From positions 817-17,836 of the forward strand of contig DBTL01000051.1 of the NCBI GenBank assembly GCA_002307035.1: a stretch of DNA of 17,020 nt, in the 5' to 3' direction. Shown here one piece after another: positions 7,261-15,400 of the stretch (position 1 is its first letter; every line of letters begins with the position of its first letter). The stretch is from Bacteroides sp. UBA1317 (lineage in GTDB: Bacteria; Bacteroidota; Bacteroidia; Bacteroidales; Bacteroidaceae). Under the pieces are notes generated by a model. It did no database searches, was not told the DNA's origin, and was given only the letters and a program-made list of their open reading frames with translations. Both the position numbers and the translations under genes were made by a program.

Positions 7261-7641
7261 TTATTTCTTTCCGTCATTTTTTGCTTCAATACTCAATGTA
7301 GCATGAGGTACGGCGCGCAAACGCTCAGCAGGGATTAACTTCCCAGTTTCACGGCAAATGCCATAGGTCTTATTTTCAATACGCACCAGAGCTGCTTGTA
7401 ACCCCTGGATGAACTTTAACTGACGTTGTGCCAGTCTGGTTATTTCCTCCTTAGACAGAGTGTTGGCTCCTTCTTCAAAGACTTTATACGTAGGCGACGT
7501 ATCGTCAATATCATTCCCATCTTTGTTCATGATACTCTGTTTAAATTGGTCATAGTCTCGTTGAGCTAGTTCCAATTTGTCCATTATAATTGCACGAAAT
7601 TCTGCTAATTCCGCATCTGAGTATCTCGTCTTTTCTGCCAT
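7261..7641 (-). CDS. TraR/DksA-like regulatory protein with degenerate zinc finger
   Basis: A 126-residue protein with a long helical N-terminal half (about 8-85, coiled-coil-like, with LAEFRAIIMDKLELAQRDYDQF) and a short C-terminal module YGICRETGKLIPAERLRAVPHATLSIEAK. This is the architecture of the DksA/TraR family, which binds the RNA polymerase secondary channel. Only one cysteine (in GICRETG) remains of the usual four-cysteine zinc site, as is common for the short Bacteroidota members, so zinc binding is doubtful. The coiled-coil tip contains the acidic motif DIDDTSP, reminiscent of the DksA tip DxxDxA. The gene is 36 bases after ileS and upstream of lspA, in the same operon. Its role is probably transcriptional control, inferred from family. 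Confidence 0.87.
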   Translation of the reverse strand: MAEKTRYSDAELAEFRAIIMDKLELAQRDYDQFKQSIMNKDGNDIDDTSPTYKVFEEGANTLSKEEITRLAQRQLKFIQGLQAALVRIENKTYGICRETGKLIPAERLRAVPHATLSIEAKNDGKK

Positions 7642-7677
7642 AACTTCTGATAAATTTTAAAGGTTAGTAGTTTTTTA

Positions 7678-9402
7678 TTATAGTTCCTTAATCACGCTGA
7701 CATATAAAGAAAAATCGTCAAAGTTTAATTCTGTTCCATCTTCAACTTTATCTGCCAACTTCAGTGACGTACCTAAAACTTGATTGCAAATATAGGTATT
7801 ATATTCATTCACCGCATCATCCGTTTGCTGATTTTTAGATAACACAATTCTAATTTTGTCTGTAATCTCAAAGCCACTCGACTTGCGAATATTCTGAATA
7901 CGATTCACTAATTCACGAGCAATGCCTTCGCGCCGAAGCTCCTCTGTGACCGTTACTTCGAGTGCAACAGTGAGTTTTCCTTCATTTGCAACAAGCCATC
8001 CAGGTATATCTTCACTGAATATTTCAACATCAACAGCCTCTAGAACAACCTCTTCATTACCAAGATTCAACGTATATTTTCCGTTTTTCTCCAGTTCAGC
8101 AATTGCTTCCTGAGATAGTTCATTTACTCCTGCAGCAACGGCTTTCATCTGTTTGCCAAATTTAGGTCCAAGCTTCTTAAAGTCGCATTTCACTTTCTTT
8201 ACTAAAACTCCGGCAGCACCATCCACGAACTTTATCTCTTTCACATTTACTTCATTCATGATCAGTGCTTTCACCGCTTCAACATGTGCTTTCTGTTCTT
8301 CGTCAACCACAGGAATCATAATACACTGCAGTGGTTGACGCACTTTGATGTTCACCTTGCGACGCAAAGCCAACACCATGGAAGTTACATCTTGAGCCAT
8401 TTGCATGCGAACCTCCAATTGTTTGTCTATCAACGATGCATTGCACTCGGGAAATTTAGCCAAGTGAATAGAACCGACATGGTCTCTTCCCGTAGCAGAG
8501 ATCAAGTCCATATACAAACGATCAGCATAGAAAGGTGCGATAGGTGCCATTAGCTTAGCTACAGTCTCCAAACAAGTATAGAGCGTTTGATATGCCGAAA
8601 GTTTATCTTGTGAGTATTCCCCACCCCAGAAGCGTTTACGATTCAAACGAACATACCAGTTAGATAGATTATCGTTCACGAAATCTGAAATCAAACGCCC
8701 GGCTTTCGTCGGTTCATACTCATTGTAACAAGTATCAACTTCCTTGACCAATGAATTCAGTACAGACAAAATCCATCTGTCAATCTCAGGACGTTCAGAC
8801 ATCGGGATTTCAGCTTCCTCATATTCAAACCCATCTACATTGGCATAAAGAGCAAAGAATGAATAGGTATTATATAAGGTACCGAAGAACTTACGACGAA
8901 CTTCTTCAATTCCTTCCACATCAAATTTCAGGTTGTCCCAAGGCGATGAATTTGTAATCATATACCAACGAAGCGGATCAGAACCGTATTTCTCAATAGT
9001 AGAAAAAGGATCGACAGCATTTCCCAAGCGCTTAGACATCTTGTTGCCATTCTTATCAAGTACCAATCCGTTTGAGATAACAGCTTTGTAAGATACGCTA
9101 TCAAACACCATGGTTGCAATGGCATGCAAAGTAAAGAACCATCCCCGAGTTTGGTCTACGCCTTCAGCAATAAAGTCGGCTGGATATACCTCGTGGCTAT
9201 CTAGTAATTCTTTGTTTTCAAACGGATAGTGAATTTGCGCATAAGGCATAGCACCGGAATCGAACCAAACATCAATCAAGTCCGTTTCACGCTTCATCGG
9301 TTTTCCTTCTTTGGACACCAAAATGATATCATCCACATAAGGACGATGAAGATCTATCTTTTCGTAATTATCAGCATTATATTCTCCCGGAACAAAACCC
9401 AT
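7678..9402 (-). CDS. ileS: Isoleucyl-tRNA synthetase, C-terminal fragment (KMSKR half)
   Basis: A 574-residue open frame forming the second half of IleRS. It contains DLIDVWFDSGAMPYA, the ATP-binding signature NKMSKRLGNA (KMSKR at 121-125), the helical anticodon-binding domain (about 200-400, including DRWILSVLNSLVKEVD and NDNLSNWYVRLNRKRFWGG) and a C-terminal extension including KCDFKKLGPKFGKQMKA and EELRREGIARELVNRIQNIR. No internal damage is visible. It is in the same frame as the upstream half, separated by TAA-TAA-GAT, and its first codon is ATG at 9402. No Shine-Dalgarno is apparent; A/T-rich sequence precedes the ATG, which suits translational re-initiation. Alone it cannot charge tRNA, because the HIGH-bearing half is missing. 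It could work as a second subunit, or the gene may be freshly inactivated. Confidence 0.9.
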   Translation of the reverse strand: MGFVPGEYNADNYEKIDLHRPYVDDIILVSKEGKPMKRETDLIDVWFDSGAMPYAQIHYPFENKELLDSHEVYPADFIAEGVDQTRGWFFTLHAIATMVFDSVSYKAVISNGLVLDKNGNKMSKRLGNAVDPFSTIEKYGSDPLRWYMITNSSPWDNLKFDVEGIEEVRRKFFGTLYNTYSFFALYANVDGFEYEEAEIPMSERPEIDRWILSVLNSLVKEVDTCYNEYEPTKAGRLISDFVNDNLSNWYVRLNRKRFWGGEYSQDKLSAYQTLYTCLETVAKLMAPIAPFYADRLYMDLISATGRDHVGSIHLAKFPECNASLIDKQLEVRMQMAQDVTSMVLALRRKVNIKVRQPLQCIMIPVVDEEQKAHVEAVKALIMNEVNVKEIKFVDGAAGVLVKKVKCDFKKLGPKFGKQMKAVAAGVNELSQEAIAELEKNGKYTLNLGNEEVVLEAVDVEIFSEDIPGWLVANEGKLTVALEVTVTEELRREGIARELVNRIQNIRKSSGFEITDKIRIVLSKNQQTDDAVNEYNTYICNQVLGTSLKLADKVEDGTELNFDDFSLYVSVIKEL

Positions 9403-9414
9403 ATCTTATTAAGG
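9400..9414 (-). other. Tandem in-frame stop / restart junction inside ileS
   Basis: Read on the - strand the codons are CCT (Pro), TAA, TAA, GAT, ATG (Met), all in one frame. There is no insertion sequence, repeat or net frameshift at the site. The distance from the second stop to the ATG is one codon, suitable for termination-coupled restart. Confidence 0.95.
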
Positions 9415-11106
9415 GTTCGACTTCATAAATCCGGCAGTAACTGATTTTTCTAATTCATCATAAAGTTCTTCAACTGACTCAATACATATTTCCTCGCTAT
9501 TATCCTCCGTACGCCAGATAGGCAAAGGAGTACCCCAATAGCGCGAGCGGCTCAGGTTCCAGTCATTCAGATTTTCGAGCCACTTACCGAAACGTCCTGT
9601 TCCTGTAGATTCAGGCTTCCAGTTAATAGTTTTGTTTAGCTCCATCATACGTTCCTTACAAGCAGTAGAACGGATAAACCAACTGTCCAACGGATAGTAG
9701 AGCACCGGTTTGTCCGTACGCCAACAATGTGGGTAACTGTGCACATGTTTCTCTATCTTAAAGGCTTGATTAGCCGCCTTCATCATCATGCAGATAGAAA
9801 CATCCAGCGTTTCATCCTTTTCAGTCAAAGTAGGATCATAATCGTTCTTCACGAAACGTCCGGCATACTCCTTGTATAGTTCAACATTCACCCGCTCGCT
9901 CACAAACGATTCGTCCAGTTCGTCCAAAAGATAAAATTTACCTGTAAGATCTACCATCGGACGAAGTTCACCTTTTTTGTTGATAAGTTGCAACGGTGGA
10001 ACGCCGGCCGTTTTAGCCACCTGTGCATCGTCCGCACCAAAAGTCGGTGCTATATGAACAATACCCGTACCATCTTCTGTGGTAACGTAATCACCCGGAA
10101 TCACCCGGAAAGCTCCTTCACCCGGATTCACCCATGGGATGAGTTGTTCGTACTCCATGCCAACAAGCTCGGCTCCTTTATATTCGCCAATTACTTTGAA
10201 AGGGATCAATTTGTCGCCTTGCTTATAGTCTTCCAATGCCAACTCGGTAGCCTTCGGATTAAAGTGCGTATTGAGCAATGCTTTGGCTAGCACAACAGTG
10301 ATGGGTTGACCGGTATAAGCATTATAGGATTGTACGGCAACATAATCTATTTTAGGTCCCACGCACAAAGCTGTGTTCGAAGGCAGCGTCCATGGAGTGG
10401 TAGTCCACGCTATGAAGTAAGAAGTTCCCCACGCAGCCATCTCTGGCTTAGGGTTCTTCATGCGGAATTGAGCTACCACAGTGGTATCTTTTACATCACG
10501 GTAACAACCGGGTTGGTTTAGTTCGTGTGAACTCAGTCCCGTTCCGGCAGCCGGAGAATAAGGTTGAATGGTATATCCTTTATATAGCAAGCCTTTCTTG
10601 TAAAGTTGCTTAAGTAGCCACCAAAGGGTCTCAATATAACGATTATCATAAGTGATATAAGGATCGTTCATATCTACCCAATAGCCCATTTTGTGTGTCA
10701 AATCCTCCCATTCTTTGGTGTATTTCATCACATCTTTACGGCAGGCAGCATTGTATTCGGCTACAGTAATCTTTTTGCCAATATCTTCCTTTGTAATGCC
10801 CAAACTCTTTTCAACCCCCAGTTCCACAGGTAACCCATGCGTATCCCATCCGGCTTTACGCTTTACCTGAAAACCTTTCATCGTTTTGTAGCGACAGAAA
10901 ATGTCCTTAATGGAGCGAGCCATTACGTGGTGAATGCCCGGCATTCCGTTAGCCGATGGAGGTCCTTCATAAAACACATACGAGGGACAGCCTTCACGTT
11001 CTGTCATACTTTTAGCGAAAACTCCATTTTCGTCCCATTTCTTGAGCACCTCTTTGTTTACCTGCGAGAGGTCCAACTGGGAATGTTCAGCAAATCTCTT
11101 ACTCAT
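9409..11106 (-). CDS. ileS: Isoleucyl-tRNA synthetase, N-terminal fragment (HIGH half with editing domain)
   Basis: A 565-residue frame starting at ATG 11106 (MSKRFAEHSQ); a GTG three bases upstream is a less likely start. It holds the first half of the catalytic Rossmann fold with GPPSANGMPGIHHVMA, where the HIGH motif appears as GIHH at about 57-60. The inserted CP1 editing domain follows (about 190-430, with TTPWTLPSNTALCVGP and the GTGIVHIAPTFGADD editing motif), then DSWFIRSTACKERM and SRSRYWGTPLPIW. It ends in SNP followed by two TAA codons. IleRS attaches isoleucine to tRNA-Ile and hydrolyses mis-attached valine. With the next frame the total is about 1140 residues, as expected for this phylum. 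It is the first gene of the operon, behind a -7 element and a terminator. No second ileS is visible in the window. Confidence 0.92.
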   Translation of the reverse strand: MSKRFAEHSQLDLSQVNKEVLKKWDENGVFAKSMTEREGCPSYVFYEGPPSANGMPGIHHVMARSIKDIFCRYKTMKGFQVKRKAGWDTHGLPVELGVEKSLGITKEDIGKKITVAEYNAACRKDVMKYTKEWEDLTHKMGYWVDMNDPYITYDNRYIETLWWLLKQLYKKGLLYKGYTIQPYSPAAGTGLSSHELNQPGCYRDVKDTTVVAQFRMKNPKPEMAAWGTSYFIAWTTTPWTLPSNTALCVGPKIDYVAVQSYNAYTGQPITVVLAKALLNTHFNPKATELALEDYKQGDKLIPFKVIGEYKGAELVGMEYEQLIPWVNPGEGAFRVIPGDYVTTEDGTGIVHIAPTFGADDAQVAKTAGVPPLQLINKKGELRPMVDLTGKFYLLDELDESFVSERVNVELYKEYAGRFVKNDYDPTLTEKDETLDVSICMMMKAANQAFKIEKHVHSYPHCWRTDKPVLYYPLDSWFIRSTACKERMMELNKTINWKPESTGTGRFGKWLENLNDWNLSRSRYWGTPLPIWRTEDNSEEICIESVEELYDELEKSVTAGFMKSNP

Positions 11107-11145
11107 CACTATATACTAATTTTCTATATTCTATTTATAAGGGTG

Positions 11146-11153
11146 CAAATTTA
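11146..11153 (-). promoter_or_regulatory. -7 promoter element for the ileS operon
   Basis: On the - strand this reads TAAATTTG, an exact match to TAnnTTTG, 40 bases before the ileS ATG. A near-match -33 (TTTC within TGTTTC) lies about 20 bases upstream. It sits just downstream of the sigma-operon terminator, consistent with a new transcript starting here. Confidence 0.6.
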
Positions 11154-11187
11154 CAAAAACATTAGATAGGTAGAAACATTTAACTGC

Positions 11188-11232
11188 AAAAAAAAAGGGT
11201 TGCCCTGATATCACATCAGCAAGCAACCCTTT
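11188..11232 (-). terminator. Rho-independent terminator of the sigma / anti-sigma operon
   Basis: AAAGGGTTGC (11194-11203) pairs with GCAACCCTTT (11223-11232). An inner CTGAT/ATCAG stem (11205-11209 with 11215-11219) closes a 5-base loop. On the - strand the hairpin is followed by nine T residues (11188-11196), an ideal terminator for the genes above 11359. Confidence 0.92.
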
Positions 11233-11358
11233 ATTTCCTTAATCAATCTATAAATCATTATTATACTTAAGCAATCTTAACCTTAAGCTATTGAAAACAC
11301 CTATCCTTCTTTTATCAACTATACTATTATTAACTATACTATCCTTATTAAAAGTAAT
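11233..11358. repeat. Non-coding AT-rich spacer with an 11-base direct repeat
   Basis: All frames carry frequent stops, so I see no gene here. AACTATACTAT occurs at 11317-11327 and again at 11332-11342, a 15-base period, just after the anti-sigma-like gene ends. TTAAG-containing motifs recur nearer 11270-11290. No hairpin or promoter is convincing apart from the terminator beyond it. Confidence 0.6.
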
Positions 11359-11607
11359 TCATAAGAGTTCTGCCACCTTGAAAATACTTTGTTTTAGAGA
11401 CTTACTCTCTTCATCCGTTAAATCTGAAATTTCAGGCAATTGGAGCAAAGTATCTTTTGCTGCCTCTATTACTGTCCTTTGTTTCGGACACAACCGCATA
11501 AAATCTTCCAGTTCAGTTGCTTTATCAAGATTGCCACCCACAACAGCCAGAATAAAGTCATCATCTTTCAGATAATCATCTATATTGTAATTTGTTCTTC
11601 TATCCAT
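11359..11607 (-). CDS. Short FecR-type anti-sigma domain protein (domain only)
   Basis: An 82-residue soluble protein: YNIDDYLKDDDFILAVVGG, EDFMRLCPKQRTVIEAAKDTL and LTDEESKSLKQSIFKVAEL. The order (acidic DDYL-DDDFI start, a core helix with CP-x-R-x-x-x-EAA, then a TDEE helix) resembles the cytoplasmic anti-sigma domain at the N-terminus of FecR-like proteins. Those proteins normally continue into a membrane helix and a periplasmic FecR domain, about 300 residues in all. Here the frame stops straight after the domain, and nothing downstream encodes the rest in any frame. It lies 72 bases after the ECF sigma gene on the same strand and before a terminator, so the two are probably cotranscribed. 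It may be a soluble anti-sigma factor or a co-regulator. Family assignment is by pattern only and is moderate. Confidence 0.72.
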   Translation of the reverse strand: MDRRTNYNIDDYLKDDDFILAVVGGNLDKATELEDFMRLCPKQRTVIEAAKDTLLQLPEISDLTDEESKSLKQSIFKVAELL

Positions 11608-11679
11608 CTCTAAATAAATCTATTATAATAAAGACGGAGGTCCAAACCTTATGTACTCAAAAAAAACAAAACAAAATCA

Positions 11680-12264
11680 TTAACCGGCCAAAGTCCTCAA
11701 TTTGACCAATCCCCGATGCATCAAATTACGAACCGATTGATAGTTCATATTCATAATTTCACAAATGTCATCGTATTTTTTTTCTTCTATATAGTATAAT
11801 GTAAGCGCCTCCCGTTGACGTGGAGAAAGCTGACCAAGAATATCACCAACGATGCTTTTGTCTTTCTTCCTAGATTCTGAAGCAATATAAGAATCCTCAA
11901 TATCATCGTCGCTCGAAACATTACTAAATTCTTCTACAGGCGTATCAGACATATAAACCCTTCTCCGCATTTCATCACACAATTTGTTTTTTAAGGAAAT
12001 AAAAAGATAAGATTTGAAATTGCTGATATCGCTCAAATTGCTTCTTCTTACATACATCTTCACGAAAATATCGTGAATACAATCTTTCAAGAGTTCTCTA
12101 TCTGAAGTTAATTTGCAACCGTAATTAAACAGAATATTAATATGCAAATCATATATACGAGAGAAAGCATTCATATCACCAGACTGAAAGTCGGCAAATA
12201 GTCGTGCATCCAATTCAGAAGAATCATTTAACATAGTGTTAGCATTACAATTTTGTTCTATCAT
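11680..12264 (-). CDS. ECF-type RNA polymerase sigma factor (sigma-70 family)
   Basis: A 194-residue extracytoplasmic-function sigma factor. Region 2 covers about 19-95 (LFADFQSGDMNAFSRIYDLH, then the -10-recognition stretch DCIHDIFVKMYVRRSNL and FKSYLFISLKNKLCDEMRRR). An acidic linker rich in Asp, Glu and Ser follows (about 100-130). Region 4 is at about 135-190 (LGQLSPRQREALTLYYIEEKKYDDICEIMNMNYQSVRNLMHRGLVKLR), a helix-turn-helix for -35 binding. The frame is open up to an ATG at 12309, but a -7 element at 12289-12296 falls inside that extension. The ATG at 12264 (MIEQNC) is therefore preferred; 12234 (MLNDSS) is also possible. It resembles the Bacteroidota sigma factors that pair with FecR-type anti-sigma proteins. 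The target promoters are unknown. Confidence 0.9.
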   Translation of the reverse strand: MIEQNCNANTMLNDSSELDARLFADFQSGDMNAFSRIYDLHINILFNYGCKLTSDRELLKDCIHDIFVKMYVRRSNLSDISNFKSYLFISLKNKLCDEMRRRVYMSDTPVEEFSNVSSDDDIEDSYIASESRKKDKSIVGDILGQLSPRQREALTLYYIEEKKYDDICEIMNMNYQSVRNLMHRGLVKLRTLAG

Positions 12265-12288
12265 GGTATACTGGGTTGTTTCTTGATG

Positions 12289-12296
12289 CAAAAGTA
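12289..12296 (-). promoter_or_regulatory. -7 promoter element for the ECF sigma gene
   Basis: On the - strand this reads TACTTTTG, an exact TAnnTTTG match, 24 bases before the ATG at 12264. Expected transcription start is near 12282. No clear -33 is found. A 6-bp inverted repeat TATGTT/AACATA (12355-12360 with 12365-12370) lies farther upstream. Confidence 0.5.
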
Positions 12297-12395
12297 TGGA
12301 TAGAGGCAATGCTATTTAGGGAATATTTGGTTATAGGATTGAAAAAACAGGTACTATGTTTTATAACATAAGACATTTCTATTGCATTTTATACA

Positions 12396-12430
12396 AAAGA
12401 AGCCTGCTAATCGATGTAGCAGGCTTCTTT
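12396..12430 (-). terminator. Terminator of the pectin-related operon
   Basis: AAAGAAGCCTGCTA (12396-12409) pairs perfectly with TAGCAGGCTTCTTT (12417-12430): 14 base pairs around a 7-base loop. It begins two bases after the stop codon of the 1031-residue gene. On the - strand the hairpin ends with TTT, and the T-rich run continues outside it. Confidence 0.92.
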
Positions 12431-12432
12431 AT

Positions 12433-15400
12433 TTATAATTTATGAAACCAGTAAACTCCATTCGTATCCAACGGAGGTTTTATCTGATACAAAGATTTAA
12501 TTTTCAAGGACTTATGAATAATATCAATTGCCCCAGTACGAACATTAATGCGACATACCTGATATTTGCCTGTTGATAAGTAAACATCGATATTGGATTC
12601 AGATTGGGAATAAATGATCGCTCCTATATCAGAATTTACCATTTTCTTATAAGAAGCATCCTCCGTTTCTACCACCTTCATAGCAGCTGCGTCTTTTAAA
12701 AAGGTCGTGTCGCTGACCGGGAGTTGCGGGCAAGATCCTCCTGCCATGAAAACGGCCCATGCCATATCGGGATAATTCTGAGCATAGAACGTTACAGCCT
12801 TTTCCGGATAAAATTGGCGATATTCATTCACCGCTTTATAAGCTTCATCAAATGTGATCTTTCCTACTTTCATCTTGCGCATGTGTTGACGTGGAGCCAT
12901 GTTCTTACCACCTTCGGGTGCATAAGTCGTACCGTCATTCTTATAGTGCCAGTAGCGTATATCGATAATATCGACCACAGCAGAACGTTTATTATCATTC
13001 AGAATGGCATCTTGCACATCTTTCGTTGCACTCAATGCGATGAGCGGATGCTTACCTGTTTCTTCTTCCCATTCCGCAATCACATCCAACCAGAACTGCA
13101 CGAAATGTAGCGGTCCTGTATATTCTGCGCTGACCAGTTGAATCACATTCTTGTTATCGGCAAAGTTATTCAGACATTGCCGGATGTATTGCCGATGCAG
13201 TTCTCTGCGAGCGGGGTTCGTCACATCATAAAACATATCTGCCATAAAAATGCGTTTATCTCCGGCAAAAGGAACAGGTTCGGGGAATCCGGTACTGTTT
13301 ATATTGTTAACCGAGCGCCACGGGGAATCAACCCAATGGGCTCCTGCCTCAATGATATTGTGCTGGAAGTAATTTTGATGAAACAGCAACAAACCCTCTT
13401 CTTCGCCTTTATCAGCAAATTGCTTTAAGCGCGACCAATACCAAGCGTTAGGACGAGTAAGATCGTATTTGCTCAATCCTTCCCATGCCGTACTCTGACC
13501 ACTACGAGCAAAAGGTTGTTCATAAAAAGGTCCCCAAACATCTCCGTCGCGGCGACGGATACGTTCGTGATCATCTCTTCTGCGATCATACCACAGACCG
13601 TAATTATGGTCGAGTACCAATAATTTGTTCGTTTTCATATAGCTGACAACTGAATCTATTCTGTCTGTCAGTCCCAAGCCCTCTCTTCCGGGCACAAAAC
13701 GGGTAATATGAGGTTTGGCAGAAGGAAGGAAGTTTGTTTTTAATCGCCCATTCCACCAAGGCACTTCCTGTCTGCCACCTACCATCAAAGCTCCATCCAT
13801 CACCAAGCGACCGTCTGTTATTCCTATAGAATGCTTCTTTTGTGTAGTAGTAACCTGCTTAAACTTTATATAATCAATCGATTTCACTTTATCTGAATTT
13901 ACAGACGCAGTAAAAGTACCTTGACCGATCCATTCTTCCAAAGTCAAGCGAGGAGTATAGGCTTCTTTGGCCAATCTCATCGCTTCTTCCACTTCGGGAC
14001 TGCTGGTAGCATTTGTATTTCTTGGCAAAATACGTGCACGTAGCGAACAATCTTTTTGCAATCGCTCAGCAAGCTGTGCATAAAAGATGCTGCGTGGTTG
14101 AACATGATTATTCGATTCACCCCATTCACCATCACCCGAGAATTGCGCCCAGCAGCCATAAGCACGGTTTGGTGCATCTTTAGAAGGGGAGTAGCATTCT
14201 ATTTCGGCGGCAGTACACTGCCAGAAAAGACTATTAGCCGTATTCCAACCTGCACCATTCTTATCTTGTCCCAAATTCTTATACACCAAGTTATGTCCAT
14301 CAATATTGACCACATCAAACAGCAAACCGCACGCCCAAGCATCAATAGAGCCACTGAAGCCTAGAGACTCTTTTGATTCACATTGCACAAATGCATTGGG
14401 GCCGGGAGCAGAAAATCCCACAGAGAAGTCGTGGATACCTTGTTCAGAATAGCAACGTTGAAAAAGAGTGAGCTGCCCCATTGTGAAGAAGGTACATCTG
14501 CGCATCCCTCCTATTTCTGAAACAGGTTCCTTAGAGATACAATCCTCCACCGTAACTCTGGAAGCAGTTCGCTGTACAGCCACAGCACTACCTGCAAAGT
14601 GTTTGAAGTACACACGACGCACCCAGCAATCTTCTGCGTTTTCTATTGAAATTCCAACCCAACAATGATCTTCATCTTTTGGATACTGCTTGTTATAGTC
14701 GGACACCAAAGTCATGTTCTCGACACCGGAATTAGAAATGCGTCCCGTCCATTGATAACGTAACATTTTAGATTCACCATAAACAGCGTCAAGTGCTACA
14801 GTCAAGGGAACATCAAGCGTTACTTTGTTTCCGTTTACAGACACAACTGTTCTGTCCCAGTATAAGTTCGTATCGCCGGGCTTCCAACCCAGTGAACTGA
14901 TTCCACCGCCAAAAATGTCGCAGCCAATGGAAGCAATCCATTCTTTAGTCGAAGGTCTCAATACCATTACACGGTCACCTTTATTCAACTGTACTGTCGA
15001 AGAGACCTCCATGATACAATCGTTCACCGGTACATAAGCCGACTTAATGCTCAATGTATCTTGAACGATCTTATTATTCTTTCCTTCTACATAAATCAGT
15101 GCACCACGATCTACTCCTGTTCTCAGTAAGACCGTTTTCTCCTTATCAGTTCCACGCAGCACTACGCCCGAAGTGCTTATACGCAACTCTTTAGAAAGAG
15201 CATAAACGCCCTTATCAAGCAAAACGGCACCACGAAAACCATTCTTATCGGGTGTCAGAGAAGAAACATAGTCTATTGCTCTTTGTATTTCAGCTGAACT
15301 ATCCCCTTTCTTACAGGGAACAAATACAACTGTATTCACATCCGGTATGTTTTGCTCCGAGTTTCGATAACCACAAAAAGAAAAATCCAGTATTCGGTTT

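Noticed and set aside
9409..9411. Stop-codon readthrough, recoding or a changed genetic code for TAA in ileS
   Set aside because: There are two TAA codons in a row, TAA is used as a normal stop by most other genes in the window, and no recoding structure was recognised.
9380..9430. Insertion of a mobile element or intein at the ileS break
   Set aside because: Flanking residues continue the normal protein with only two codons replaced. There is no added sequence, terminal repeat or target-site duplication.
11107..11109. GTG start for ileS one codon upstream of the ATG
   Set aside because: The adjacent ATG gives the family-typical MSKRF start; GTG adds only one residue and has no better context.
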